From positions 1 to 20,376 of IMG/VR virus record IMGVR_UViG_3300031787_001038: 20,376 nucleotides of DNA; one strand, written 5' to 3'. The stretch's first letter is position 1. Each line of letters starts with the position of its first letter. The translations under genes were made by a program, and so were the position numbers. This document shows positions 14,594 through 19,882 of this stretch, piece by piece. The notes beneath the pieces were generated by a model. It did not search any database, was not told where the DNA came from, and saw only the letters and a program-made list of their open reading frames with translations. This DNA comes from a virus.

Positions 14594-15358
14594 ATGGGAA
14601 GTAACAATCTTGAAGGCGCGCGAATTGGTGACAACCAGACTTCTGGTCAGAACCGAACAGCAAACGATGCGCTCAACACTCTTGATGCTGCGATCACTGC
14701 AACGGGCCCGGTGGACGTGGACGATACCAACGCGCGTGTCGTCGCCATGGGCACGCTCAGCAGCTACTTTCGCTTTCTAATCGGCGCGCTATCGCCGCCG
14801 CCCACTGCGGATGTGCAGCTTACCATCGGGCCCTTCAATCATAAGCAAAGGGGTCTGACGCTCTGGAAGAACGATCTTTCATACCCCGCCACTCTTGAGC
14901 ATTCGGATGGGCAGACCGAGCCCGCAGTCGTCATCCCGCCCGGCGCAATGGTTCTTGTCGATTTCGACTCCGAGAACGTGCGGTGGGCCAACAAGGCCCA
15001 GCCCTTCCACATGGTGCTGCCAGTTGGCGACGAGGCCACCGCAATAACGGCCGGCACGGGCAAGCTGACCTTCCGGATGCCAGCCCGCGTGTGGCTGACG
15101 GAGGTGCGTGCTTCCCTCAAGACGGCGCAGGCCACCGGATCCATCTTCACAGTGGACATCAATGAGGGCGGGGTCTCGCTCCTCTCGACCAAGATCACGA
15201 TCGACAACACTGAGAAGACCTCCAAAACTGCGGTCGCGGCTCCCGTCATCTCCGACAAGGCCTTGGCCGATGATGCCGAGATCACCATCGATGTGGATCA
15301 GGTCGGGGACGGCACCGCCGTGGGCCTCAAAATCACGCTGATCGGCATATCTTATTGA
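14594..15358 (+). CDS. Tail tip / minor fibre protein with conserved C-terminal beta domain
   Basis: The protein is 254 residues from ATG 14594, with GAGAGG (14582-14587) 6 nt upstream. The polar N-terminus (GSNNLEGARIGDNQTSGQNRTANDALNTLDAAI) is probably the attachment end. The middle has LTIGPFNHKQRGLTLWKNDL. Residues about 150-254 form a compact beta domain (LTFRMPARVWLTEVRASL, SIFTVDINEGGVSLLSTKITIDNTEKTS, DDAEITIDVDQVGDGTAVGLKITLIG) that I recognise as a recurring C-terminal module of phage fibre-like proteins, without a known ligand. It directly follows the hub gene, so a tail-tip accessory or receptor-binding role is likely. Function is inferred from position and fold pattern only. Confidence 0.65.
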   Translation: MGSNNLEGARIGDNQTSGQNRTANDALNTLDAAITATGPVDVDDTNARVVAMGTLSSYFRFLIGALSPPPTADVQLTIGPFNHKQRGLTLWKNDLSYPATLEHSDGQTEPAVVIPPGAMVLVDFDSENVRWANKAQPFHMVLPVGDEATAITAGTGKLTFRMPARVWLTEVRASLKTAQATGSIFTVDINEGGVSLLSTKITIDNTEKTSKTAVAAPVISDKALADDAEITIDVDQVGDGTAVGLKITLIGISY

Positions 15359-15404
15359 TATGTAAGTAGTTTTGGGTGGACTGCCGTCGCATTCGGACTT
15401 TCAC

Positions 15405-15422
15405 AGTAGTGGCTACTTTTTT
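15405..15422 (+). terminator. Candidate intrinsic terminator between tail and lysis genes
   Basis: AGTAG (15405-15409), loop TGG, CTACT (15413-15417), running directly into six T (15417-15422). The stem is only 5 bp and not GC-rich, so strength is uncertain. A competing 6-bp pairing CAGTAG (15404-15409) with CTACTG (15425-15430), and another AAGTAG copy (15364-15369) that can pair with CTACTT (15413-15418), suggest alternative structures. The 99-nt gap 15359-15457 holds nothing else I can support apart from the GAAAGG ribosome-binding site at 15445-15450. Confidence 0.5.
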
Positions 15423-15457
15423 CGCTACTGAAAACCAACCATACGAAAGGTGTCAAA

Positions 15458-15823
15458 ATGGACGACTCTGACGCATTTGGCCCGGAAGTAGGTAGCCGCC
15501 AAGATGGCATGGCGTCCGAAGAATATGGCCCCGCCCGACGAGCCATGAGAGGAGAGGCCAGTATGGCGAACAATGAGGAAAGTTGGCACTTGGATCGACG
15601 GGTTCCGCTGGCAATGATTTTTGCCTTCGTGGCGCAAACCCTTGTTCTTGTCTACGTCGGCACGACTTGGAAGGTCGAGGTCGAGTCCAGACTGAATGTC
15701 TTGGAGAAGTTTGACGAGCGGGCTCAGTCTCAGGAGTCTCGCGTCATCGTCGTTGAGCAGAAGCTCACATTCATCGCTGACAGCGTGCAGCGCATTGAGG
15801 ACGCTCTGGCCAAGAAGCCGTAG
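15458..15823 (+). CDS. Single-pass membrane protein with coiled coil (i-spanin-like topology), possible dual start
   Basis: From ATG 15458 the protein is 121 residues, with GAAAGG 7 nt upstream. A second in-frame ATG at 15563 has an even better AGGAGAGG (15550-15557) 5 nt upstream and gives 86 residues. The shorter form has a basic start (DRR), one transmembrane helix (VPLAMIFAFVAQTLVLVYVG, about 14-33) and then a charged coiled coil to the end. This N-in, periplasmic coiled-coil topology is that of Rz-type i-spanins, and the gene precedes the endolysin. No lipoprotein o-spanin partner is evident nearby, so a holin-like or other lysis role is also possible. The extra 35 residues of the long form are polar. 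Confidence 0.6.
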   Translation: MDDSDAFGPEVGSRQDGMASEEYGPARRAMRGEASMANNEESWHLDRRVPLAMIFAFVAQTLVLVYVGTTWKVEVESRLNVLEKFDERAQSQESRVIVVEQKLTFIADSVQRIEDALAKKP

Positions 15824-15883
15824 CGCGCCGGCCACGGCAAAGTGGCCTCATTCTTTCATTTTCGCCAAAGACTGGAGAATACC

Positions 15884-16570
15884 GTGAAGCCTGAACAGAC
15901 TTTTCGGCTCAAGGCCCCGTGGCTGATGCGGCGGCTGATTGCCGAGTTCAACATTTCGATCCTCGACGCAGCCGCGGTCGCCGGGAACGGCGGGCATGAG
16001 AGTGGCGGCTTCACCAAGCTTCAGGAGATCAAGCCCGTCGTGAAGGGTTCCCGCGGTGGCTACGGCTGGTTCCAGTGGACGGGCCCCCGCCGCCGCGACT
16101 ACGAGGCTTGGTGCAAGGCCAAGGGCCTCGACCCGGCGTCCGATGAGGCCAACTACGGCTTCCTTGTCCATGAGCTTCGCACGACCGAGAAGAAGGCGGT
16201 CCCGGCCACCATGAAGGCCAAGACCCTGCGGGACAAGGTCATCGCCTTTGAGATGGCCTACGAGCGGGCAGGGGTGAAGCACTACGACTCCCGCGTCAGG
16301 TGGGCTGAGATCGCGCTGGACGCCCATAAGAAGGCCAGCGCCAAGCCGGTGCAGCCGGTGCCCCCGGCAGCCCCTGTAGCCCCCGCGCCGAAGCCTGCGC
16401 CGACGCCAGCCCCGACACCAGCGCCCAGCCCCAAGCCGCCTGAGCCTGACATGCCTGTGGCCGACAATTCCGGCCCGCCCCCGGCCGCCGGCCGCAACGT
16501 GGCAGCCATTGTGCTGGGTGCCGCAGGCGCTCTCATCGCCGCCTTGGCGGCTTGGCTCATTGGAGGGTAG
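15884..16570 (+). CDS. Endolysin (phage tail-lysozyme-type domain) with Pro/Ala linker and C-terminal membrane anchor
   Basis: The protein is 228 residues from GTG 15884, chosen because GGAG (15874-15877) lies 6 nt upstream; an earlier GTG at 15842 has no SD. The catalytic domain covers about residues 10-150. AVAGNGGHESGGF contains the probable catalytic Glu39, and GGYGWFQWTGPRRRDYEAW is the substrate-binding block of the phage lysozyme family related to PF18013. Residues 154-202 are a Pro/Ala/Lys-rich linker and 206-226 (VAAIVLGAAGALIAALAAWLI) are one hydrophobic helix. It should cleave peptidoglycan glycan strands. A membrane tail at the C-terminus is uncommon for endolysins. It lies between a membrane coiled-coil protein and holin candidates, confirming a lysis cassette. 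Confidence 0.82.
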   Translation: MKPEQTFRLKAPWLMRRLIAEFNISILDAAAVAGNGGHESGGFTKLQEIKPVVKGSRGGYGWFQWTGPRRRDYEAWCKAKGLDPASDEANYGFLVHELRTTEKKAVPATMKAKTLRDKVIAFEMAYERAGVKHYDSRVRWAEIALDAHKKASAKPVQPVPPAAPVAPAPKPAPTPAPTPAPSPKPPEPDMPVADNSGPPPAAGRNVAAIVLGAAGALIAALAAWLIGG

Positions 16571-16574
16571 CATC

Positions 16575-16787
16575 ATGCGCGATTACATCAGACAGCGCTC
16601 CAAGGCCTTCGCAGCCGGTCTGGCGGCGGCCATCGTCACCGCACTCATCAAGTTGGCAGAGAAGAGCTTCGGCTTCGATCTGGAAGACGAAATCGAACTG
16701 ATGATCGTCAGCGCCGTGGCGGGCTACATCAACTGGCTGGTCGTTTACTGGGCCCCGGCCAACGCGCCCATGGATCCAAAGGCATGA
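16575..16787 (+). CDS. Two-helix holin candidate
   Basis: The protein is 70 residues from ATG 16575, with GGAGGG (16562-16567) 7 nt upstream, directly after the endolysin stop. It has a basic N-terminus (MRDYIRQRSK), a first helix AFAAGLAAAIVTALIKLA, an acidic connecting loop (FDLEDEIE) and a second helix LMIVSAVAGYINWLVVYW. Two helices with a short charged loop and small size match class II holins. It would form the membrane lesion that triggers lysis. Position next to the endolysin supports this. Its stop overlaps the start of a tiny downstream membrane gene (ATGA). Confidence 0.68.
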   Translation: MRDYIRQRSKAFAAGLAAAIVTALIKLAEKSFGFDLEDEIELMIVSAVAGYINWLVVYWAPANAPMDPKA

Positions 16788-16882
16788 TCCCGCTTGCCAT
16801 CGACATTCTGCAAGCCATCTTCGTTCTCTCAGGCGCTTTTATCGCAATCTTGATCAACCCGTATTGGGAGGGCGAGGAATGA
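16784..16882 (+). CDS. 32-residue single-pass membrane protein
   Basis: ATG 16784 overlaps the holin stop (ATGA 16784-16787), and its own TGA 16880-16882 overlaps the next gene start at 16879 (again ATGA). The coded protein is 32 residues: a short start, then AIDILQAIFVLSGAFIAILI (about 5-24) as one hydrophobic helix, then the polar end NPYWEGEE. The exact double overlap fits the packing of this operon and argues that it is translated by coupling. It may be a holin partner, an antiholin or another small lysis-timing protein. I do not recognise a family, and the role is inferred only from topology and neighbours. Confidence 0.6.
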   Translation: MIPLAIDILQAIFVLSGAFIAILINPYWEGEE

Positions 16883-17298
16883 TTGGCGCGTCGATCGCCA
16901 AGTCGATCGTGAACTGGATCACGAACGGCTTGGTGGACAAGATCCTCGACGGCTGGAACGCCTACCTCCGCAAGGAGATCTCGGAAGCCGAGTTTGAGAG
17001 CCGGGTCAGAATCTCCGCACAGGAGACGGCGGCCAAGGTCGAGGAAAGCTGGGCTCAGGCGGCCAGAGAGTCCATCAAGGCCGTCCACGCCAGCCTTGCG
17101 GTTTCTCCCACTCTGCAACGGGCGTGGGCAGCAGTGCTCTTCCTGCAAGTCGCTGTGCTGGTCTGGTATCAGATTGGTGCGCCCGCGTTCAAGGTCATCA
17201 CCGGAGTCCCATGGCCCGACCCGGGCGTAACGCTGGAGTGGGCCTATGTTCTGGTCGGCTCCCAACTCGGCATCGGAACCCTTATCTTCCGAAAATGA
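16879..17298 (+). CDS. Membrane protein, two C-terminal helices (GTA holin-like / lysis-associated)
   Basis: The protein is 139 residues from ATG 16879, with GAGG (16875-16878 region) close upstream. The N-terminal about 75 residues are helical and soluble (LVDKILDGWNAYLRKEISEAEFESR, AAKVEESWAQAARESIKAVHASL). Two hydrophobic helices follow, AWAAVLFLQVAVLVWYQIG (about 82-100) and WAYVLVGSQLGIGTLIF (about 121-137), with a polar hairpin PWPDPG between. Helical soluble N-terminus plus C-terminal membrane helices recall the 3TM GTA-release holins, but I cannot assign the family. It is the last plus-strand gene of the late operon. Confidence 0.65.
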   Translation: MIGASIAKSIVNWITNGLVDKILDGWNAYLRKEISEAEFESRVRISAQETAAKVEESWAQAARESIKAVHASLAVSPTLQRAWAAVLFLQVAVLVWYQIGAPAFKVITGVPWPDPGVTLEWAYVLVGSQLGIGTLIFRK

Positions 17299-17360
17299 TC
17301 CGCTGCCGCGTTTGTGGATCAGCAGATCAAAATTCTGAGCCGCTATATTTCAAAGCAGCA

Positions 17361-17428
17361 AGACAGCTATTTTCTGTCTCCGTGACAGATGCTTTCCGCA
17401 TATCCGTCACACACCCTTTCCTGTCACG
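17361..17428. repeat. Alternating GACAG/CTGTC inverted repeats at the convergent gene junction
   Basis: Between the last plus-strand gene and the last minus-strand gene there are four arms of the same short word: GACAG at 17362-17366, CTGTC at 17374-17378, GACAG at 17384-17388 and CTGTC at 17421-17425. AGACAG (17361-17366) pairs with CTGTCT (17374-17379), and CGTGACAG (17381-17388) pairs with CTGTCACG (17421-17428). GTGAC (17382-17386) can also pair with GTCAC (17406-17410). No T-run follows on either strand, so it is at best a weak or factor-dependent bidirectional terminator, or a binding site. The rest of 17299-17406 shows nothing I can support. Confidence 0.5.
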
Positions 17429-17595
17429 ATGCGCCGATGGCACTGGAAGCCATCGCGGTACTCCCACGGTGTGGCTTCAGCAACACCTTCAGCTATCAGT
17501 TCGTCCACGGCTTTCTTCTCATATGGCGAGGCCCACTCTTCCTGAGTGAGCGTCCGTCCTGCGAGAAGGCCTCGACGCATTTCGTCCTTGGTCAT
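17407..17595 (-). CDS. Small hypothetical protein, possibly winged-helix-like
   Basis: The protein is 62 residues, with ATG at 17595 in a TAATG overlap with the upstream gene stop and AGGGGCG a few bases before it. It is charged and helical (TKDEMRRGLLAGRTLTQEEWASPYEKKAVDELIAEGVAE), then TPWEYRDGFQCHRRIVTGKG. The pattern of three short helices followed by a basic beta-turn recalls small winged-helix phage proteins and I have seen similar short phage ORFs, but no function is known. It is the most distal gene of the minus-strand operon and ends at the repeat-rich junction. Confidence 0.6.
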   Translation of the reverse strand: MTKDEMRRGLLAGRTLTQEEWASPYEKKAVDELIAEGVAEATPWEYRDGFQCHRRIVTGKGV

Positions 17596-17816
17596 TACGC
17601 CCCCTGAGCTTTGACGCGCGGCCTGATAATGGCTTCATGCGTCTTGTTGCAGTCAGAACAGAGAACTGCGATTCCGATGGGATCAACAGGGCTCTTGTCC
17701 CAAAAGTTCGTTACCGTGGGATCGTAGGACGCGATGTAGCGGCTGTCTTCAATGTTGGCGTCATAGAATGCCTTGCCGCCACACAGGTCGCAGAGCTTGT
17801 AGTCAGCCGCAGCCAT
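17595..17816 (-). CDS. Small zinc-knuckle protein
   Basis: The protein is 73 residues, with ATG at 17816 preceded by AGGAGA at 7-nt spacing, overlapping the upstream gene by 14 nt. Two CxxC pairs, LCDLCGGKAFYDA near residues 9-12 and VLCSDCNKTH near 53-56, would form one treble-clef-type zinc site. The acidic stretch between (IEDSRYIASYDP) is not a DNA-binding pattern. I cannot name the family. Small CxxC...CxxC proteins of this kind are common in phage early operons, acting in nucleic acid binding or host takeover, but that is only a general possibility. Confidence 0.65.
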   Translation of the reverse strand: MAAADYKLCDLCGGKAFYDANIEDSRYIASYDPTVTNFWDKSPVDPIGIAVLCSDCNKTHEAIIRPRVKAQGA

Positions 17817-18258
17817 CGATCTTCTCCTGTGTAAGAGGGGGCGCGGGCATTGGCATCCAAAGCGTTGGAAGGTCTCCTGTCAGGTCATCGCCGCACGCGC
17901 TGAACCAGCACCAGCCATCTTCGTCAGTGCTTTCGCCAAACCATTGCCGATCATGTTCATTGGCCGGCTCTTCTGAGCGCGACTCGCAGAAGCTGGCCGT
18001 GAAAACTAAGGCGTCTTCGCGGTAGACAATGATCTCTGTGCCATCTTGCGGGGCGGTGTCGAACGGCCTCCATTCCGTCAAAGCTTTCAGCCGCTCCACC
18101 TCCGCACGGAGGCGGGCGATCTCGGCATCCTGCAACTGGATGTGCGCCCATGCTTTCGATGTCAGAACTTCTGCTGATCCGTCTCGGTTCGTGTATCTCT
18201 GTTTCAGGCGCGCGATCTCCTCTGGAGTCATGCGCTCAAGCGGGATGGCCACACTCAT
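17803..18258 (-). CDS. Coiled-coil protein with DUF551-like C-terminal domain
   Basis: The protein is 151 residues, with ATG at 18258 and AGGATAG upstream. The N-terminal third is a helix and leucine-type coiled coil (TPEEIARLKQRY, LQDAEIARLRAEVERLKAL, about 10-60). The C-terminal part has WRPFDTAPQDGTEIIVYRED and ends TLWMPMPAPP, the pattern of DUF551 (xPxDGxxVL ... HWMPLPxPP), a short phage and bacterial domain of unknown function. It overlaps the downstream zinc-knuckle gene by 14 nt and lies 4 nt after the previous gene stop. Role unknown. Confidence 0.72.
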   Translation of the reverse strand: MSVAIPLERMTPEEIARLKQRYTNRDGSAEVLTSKAWAHIQLQDAEIARLRAEVERLKALTEWRPFDTAPQDGTEIIVYREDALVFTASFCESRSEEPANEHDRQWFGESTDEDGWCWFSACGDDLTGDLPTLWMPMPAPPLTQEKIDGCG

Positions 18259-18262
18259 TCAT

Positions 18263-18703
18263 CTATCCTGTTGTGCTCGGGCGACCGTCACTGGAAGCCA
18301 TCGCCGGCCCAACCATCCACTTAGGTGGCAGCGCCAGTTCGCCTGTCTGAGGTCGCCACAGATGCAGGCAATAGGGATGGAAGTTGATGTGATCAGCTTT
18401 GGGCGGGTGAAGCTGAAAAGCGTATTCGTCATCGCGGAAGAACAGACTTTTCACATGCGACATTTCTGGCCAGTTTGGGCATCGCGTTGTGCGACTGATT
18501 GAGACGTGATCCCAGCCGTAGCCATCGCTGGCTATCACCCGCATCGGCGCATTGTCGATGGGCGACGGGATAAGGAAAACCCCATTGCCCTCGTTGCCGC
18601 GCTCGCCATAGGCGGCGATCTCGCCGCCAACATTGCGGAAAGCATCCAGCAGCATAAGGTTCCTCATGCTGCCTTCACCCGTTGGTGTCCGGAGGGGAGT
18701 CAT
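18263..18703 (-). CDS. Conserved phage protein, DUF7694-like
   Basis: The protein is 146 residues from ATG 18703, chosen because GAGAGGG lies 5 nt upstream; a downstream ATG at 18667 with weaker GAAGG is possible. It shows GEIAAYGERGNEGNGVFLIPS, LRVIAS-like MRVIASDGYGWDHVSIS, TTRCPNWPEMSHVKSLFF, FQLHPPKADHINFHPYCLHLWRP and PPKWMVGP. This order (aS-GWDHVSxS, PxWxEM, HxxxxxxxxHPxxLHLWRP) matches the phage family I know as DUF7694, whose function is unknown. Several His and Asp residues could bind a metal. The start lies 29 nt inside the upstream gene. Confidence 0.75.
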   Translation of the reverse strand: MTPLRTPTGEGSMRNLMLLDAFRNVGGEIAAYGERGNEGNGVFLIPSPIDNAPMRVIASDGYGWDHVSISRTTRCPNWPEMSHVKSLFFRDDEYAFQLHPPKADHINFHPYCLHLWRPQTGELALPPKWMVGPAMASSDGRPSTTG

Positions 18704-19079
18704 CTTGACCCTCTCGCTGGTCCGGATACCCCAGCCTGTAATCAGCCTCGACCTCCAGAATCCTGAAAACCGATTGATGATCACCAGCCTTCAGGTGCTG
18801 TTCGATGCGGGGCCAGAGGGTGTCGCTGGCATATAGCGATGAACCATCGTGCCAGCAGTTGCCCTTTATCAGCCAGCAATCAAGATGCGACGGAGCATCA
18901 TCCTTCATGTGCACTTGCGGGTAGCGGTAGTGAACTTCGATGCCAGCGCACACTCCGTGTCCCTCTGTGAGCGTGGCGTGAAAATGGATGCCGCCTCTTG
19001 CACCAACGAATTCGTAGCTGTGCCGCACACTCTGTTTGTAGGGGTTCGTCCAAGTGTACTTGTGATGCCGGTATCTCAA
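18675..19079 (-). CDS. Hypothetical protein, His-rich
   Basis: The protein is 134 residues. The start is TTG 19079 in a TTGA overlap with the upstream stop, with GGAG 7 nt before it; no better start exists in frame. It has many His and aromatic residues (HHKYTWTNPY, GIHFHATLTEGHG, VHYRYPQVHMKDDAPSHLDC, GNCWHDGSSLYASDTLWPRIEQHL). The pattern could provide a metal site, but I do not recognise a named family. The C-terminus is polar and charged (QREGQDDSPPDTNG). It lies in the middle of the minus-strand operon, overlapping both neighbours, which supports that it is translated. Confidence 0.62.
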   Translation of the reverse strand: MRYRHHKYTWTNPYKQSVRHSYEFVGARGGIHFHATLTEGHGVCAGIEVHYRYPQVHMKDDAPSHLDCWLIKGNCWHDGSSLYASDTLWPRIEQHLKAGDHQSVFRILEVEADYRLGYPDQREGQDDSPPDTNG

Positions 19080-19309
19080 TTGGTCGCTCCCTCTATTTTC
19101 AAGAGGCAGTAGTTGATCAAGGACAGTTCGGAGACCTCAAGGTTCTCTCTGCGGATGGCCGCTTCGATGTCAGCGACAACACTCATGTCATCGACTGGCT
19201 TGATGAGCGTGACAGCGCCGCGGCGGATGCCCCAAGAAAGTCCCTGACGCCAAAAAAACGATACGAAGTAGACATATCGGATTGGCACCGGCTTTAAGCC
19301 TTCAACCAT
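19076..19309 (-). CDS. Small hypothetical protein
   Basis: The protein is 77 residues from ATG 19309, with AAAGGGA about 5 nt upstream. It reads PVPIRYVYFVSFFWRQGLSWGIRRGAVTLIKPV, then an acidic helix (DDMSVVADIEAAIRRENLEVSEL) and a last strand SLINYCLLK. The hydrophobic part is beta-strand-like rather than a membrane helix. I have a general memory of similar short phage proteins with no function. The stop overlaps the next start as TTGA, and the 22-nt gap to the regulator gene upstream contains only its ribosome-binding site. Confidence 0.55.
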   Translation of the reverse strand: MVEGLKPVPIRYVYFVSFFWRQGLSWGIRRGAVTLIKPVDDMSVVADIEAAIRRENLEVSELSLINYCLLKIEGATN

Positions 19310-19331
19310 TTACATCCCTTTCCGGTTTGAT

Positions 19332-19658
19332 TTACAGCACTGCCGATGCAATGCGACTGAACGCAGACTTGGCGCGAGCAGTGAGCGACACCAGCTTCTG
19401 GCGATGATCGTCAGGGTTGGCGCGGAAGCAGATCCAGCCGACCTCTTCCAATTCGTTCAGGTATTTGTAGACCGTGGGCGGCGTGCCGATCTCCGCGTCA
19501 TGCACGATGTCGGTGACATTCATCACTCGGCCGTTGGTCTCCTCAATCCCGATGTACTCAAGGATAGAGTAGGCGGGCAGGCTCAGGTTGCTGAGCTTCT
19601 GCTTGCGCTCGGCCTCACGGCGGGCTGCTGCCATCGCGAAATAGTTCTGGTGACTCAT
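19332..19658 (-). CDS. MarR-type winged-helix transcriptional regulator
   Basis: The protein is 108 residues from ATG 19658, with a strong AGGAG 4 nt upstream. The helix-turn-helix lies at about residues 48-72 (VTDIVHDAEIGTPPTVYKYLNELEEVGWI), with recognition helix TPPTVYKYLNELEEVG, followed by the wing PDDHRQKLVSLTARAKSAF (82-100), matching the MarR DxR...LT.KG pattern. It is shorter than the usual 140-residue MarR and lacks most of the dimerisation helices, so it may dimerise differently. It probably regulates the minus-strand operon. A candidate operator is at 19705-19716. Confidence 0.82.
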   Translation of the reverse strand: MSHQNYFAMAAARREAERKQKLSNLSLPAYSILEYIGIEETNGRVMNVTDIVHDAEIGTPPTVYKYLNELEEVGWICFRANPDDHRQKLVSLTARAKSAFSRIASAVL

Positions 19659-19704
19659 GGTTCTCCTCTTGCTTTCGTGGTTGTGAATTGCAGTTCTTGC
19701 TTGA

Positions 19705-19716
19705 GTGCCAAGGCAC
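19705..19716. promoter_or_regulatory. Candidate operator for the MarR-type regulator (inverted repeat)
   Basis: GTGCC-AA-GGCAC is a perfect 5-bp inverted repeat with a 2-nt spacer, flanked by TGA (19702-19704) and TCA (19718-19720) that extend it with one bulged base. It lies in the 59-nt gap 19659-19717 immediately upstream of the regulator gene and just after the stop of the gene before it. The size and symmetry suit a MarR-type dimer site and autoregulation. The TTGGCA on the minus strand at its edge resembles a -35 box, but I see no good -10. It could alternatively form a small RNA hairpin at the end of the preceding gene. Confidence 0.45.
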
Positions 19717-19717
19717 G

Positions 19718-19882
19718 TCAGAGAAGCTTTGACTGGCCGGCAGCACGCGCCGCCAGTTCCTCATCGATCCGGCGCTCAAGGCGCTTGGACTCGTCAAGGT
19801 AAAAGCTGCCCCGGGTTTTGAAGTACGACTTCTGTGCGGCGCGCATCTGGCGCACCGTTTCGATAAGCTCAGCGTCAGTCAT
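19718..19882 (-). CDS. Small charged helical protein (54 residues)
   Basis: Read on the minus strand from ATG at 19882 to TGA at 19718-19720, giving 54 residues. It begins TDAELIETVRQMRAAQKSYF, continues FKTRGSFYLDESKRLERRID and ends EELAARAAGQSKLL. It overlaps the upstream gene stop exactly as ATGA (19879-19882), which with the strand-consistent packing argues it is real. Charged two-helix proteins of this form (VRxMRxAQKxYFKTR) recur in phage early operons without known function. It is followed by the 59-nt gap leading to the regulator gene. Confidence 0.68.
   Translation of the reverse strand: MTDAELIETVRQMRAAQKSYFKTRGSFYLDESKRLERRIDEELAARAAGQSKLL

Noticed and set aside
15842-15883. Earlier GTG start of the endolysin
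   Set aside because: No Shine-Dalgarno sequence precedes it, while GTG 15884 has GGAG at the right distance. The extra 14 residues add no recognisable signal.
15696-15887. Embedded +1-frame ORF inside the membrane coiled-coil gene with an LTAC lipobox, resembling an o-spanin nested in an i-spanin
   Set aside because: The stretch before the Cys is rich in Ser and Arg and has no hydrophobic core, so it is not a signal peptide. It looks like a shadow frame.
17295-17549. Plus-strand frame of 84 residues starting MIRCRVCGSADQ, in ATGA overlap with the last late gene
   Set aside because: The CxxC start is suggestive of a small zinc-binding N-terminus, but the second half is exactly antisense to a better-supported minus-strand gene and reads as low-quality sequence. 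There is no ribosome-binding site beyond possible coupling, so I do not call it a gene.
18704-18784. Longer start of the DUF7694-like gene with 27 more residues
   Set aside because: The extension lies entirely within the upstream gene and lacks a strong ribosome-binding site. The ATG at 18703 has GAGAGGG 5 nt before it.
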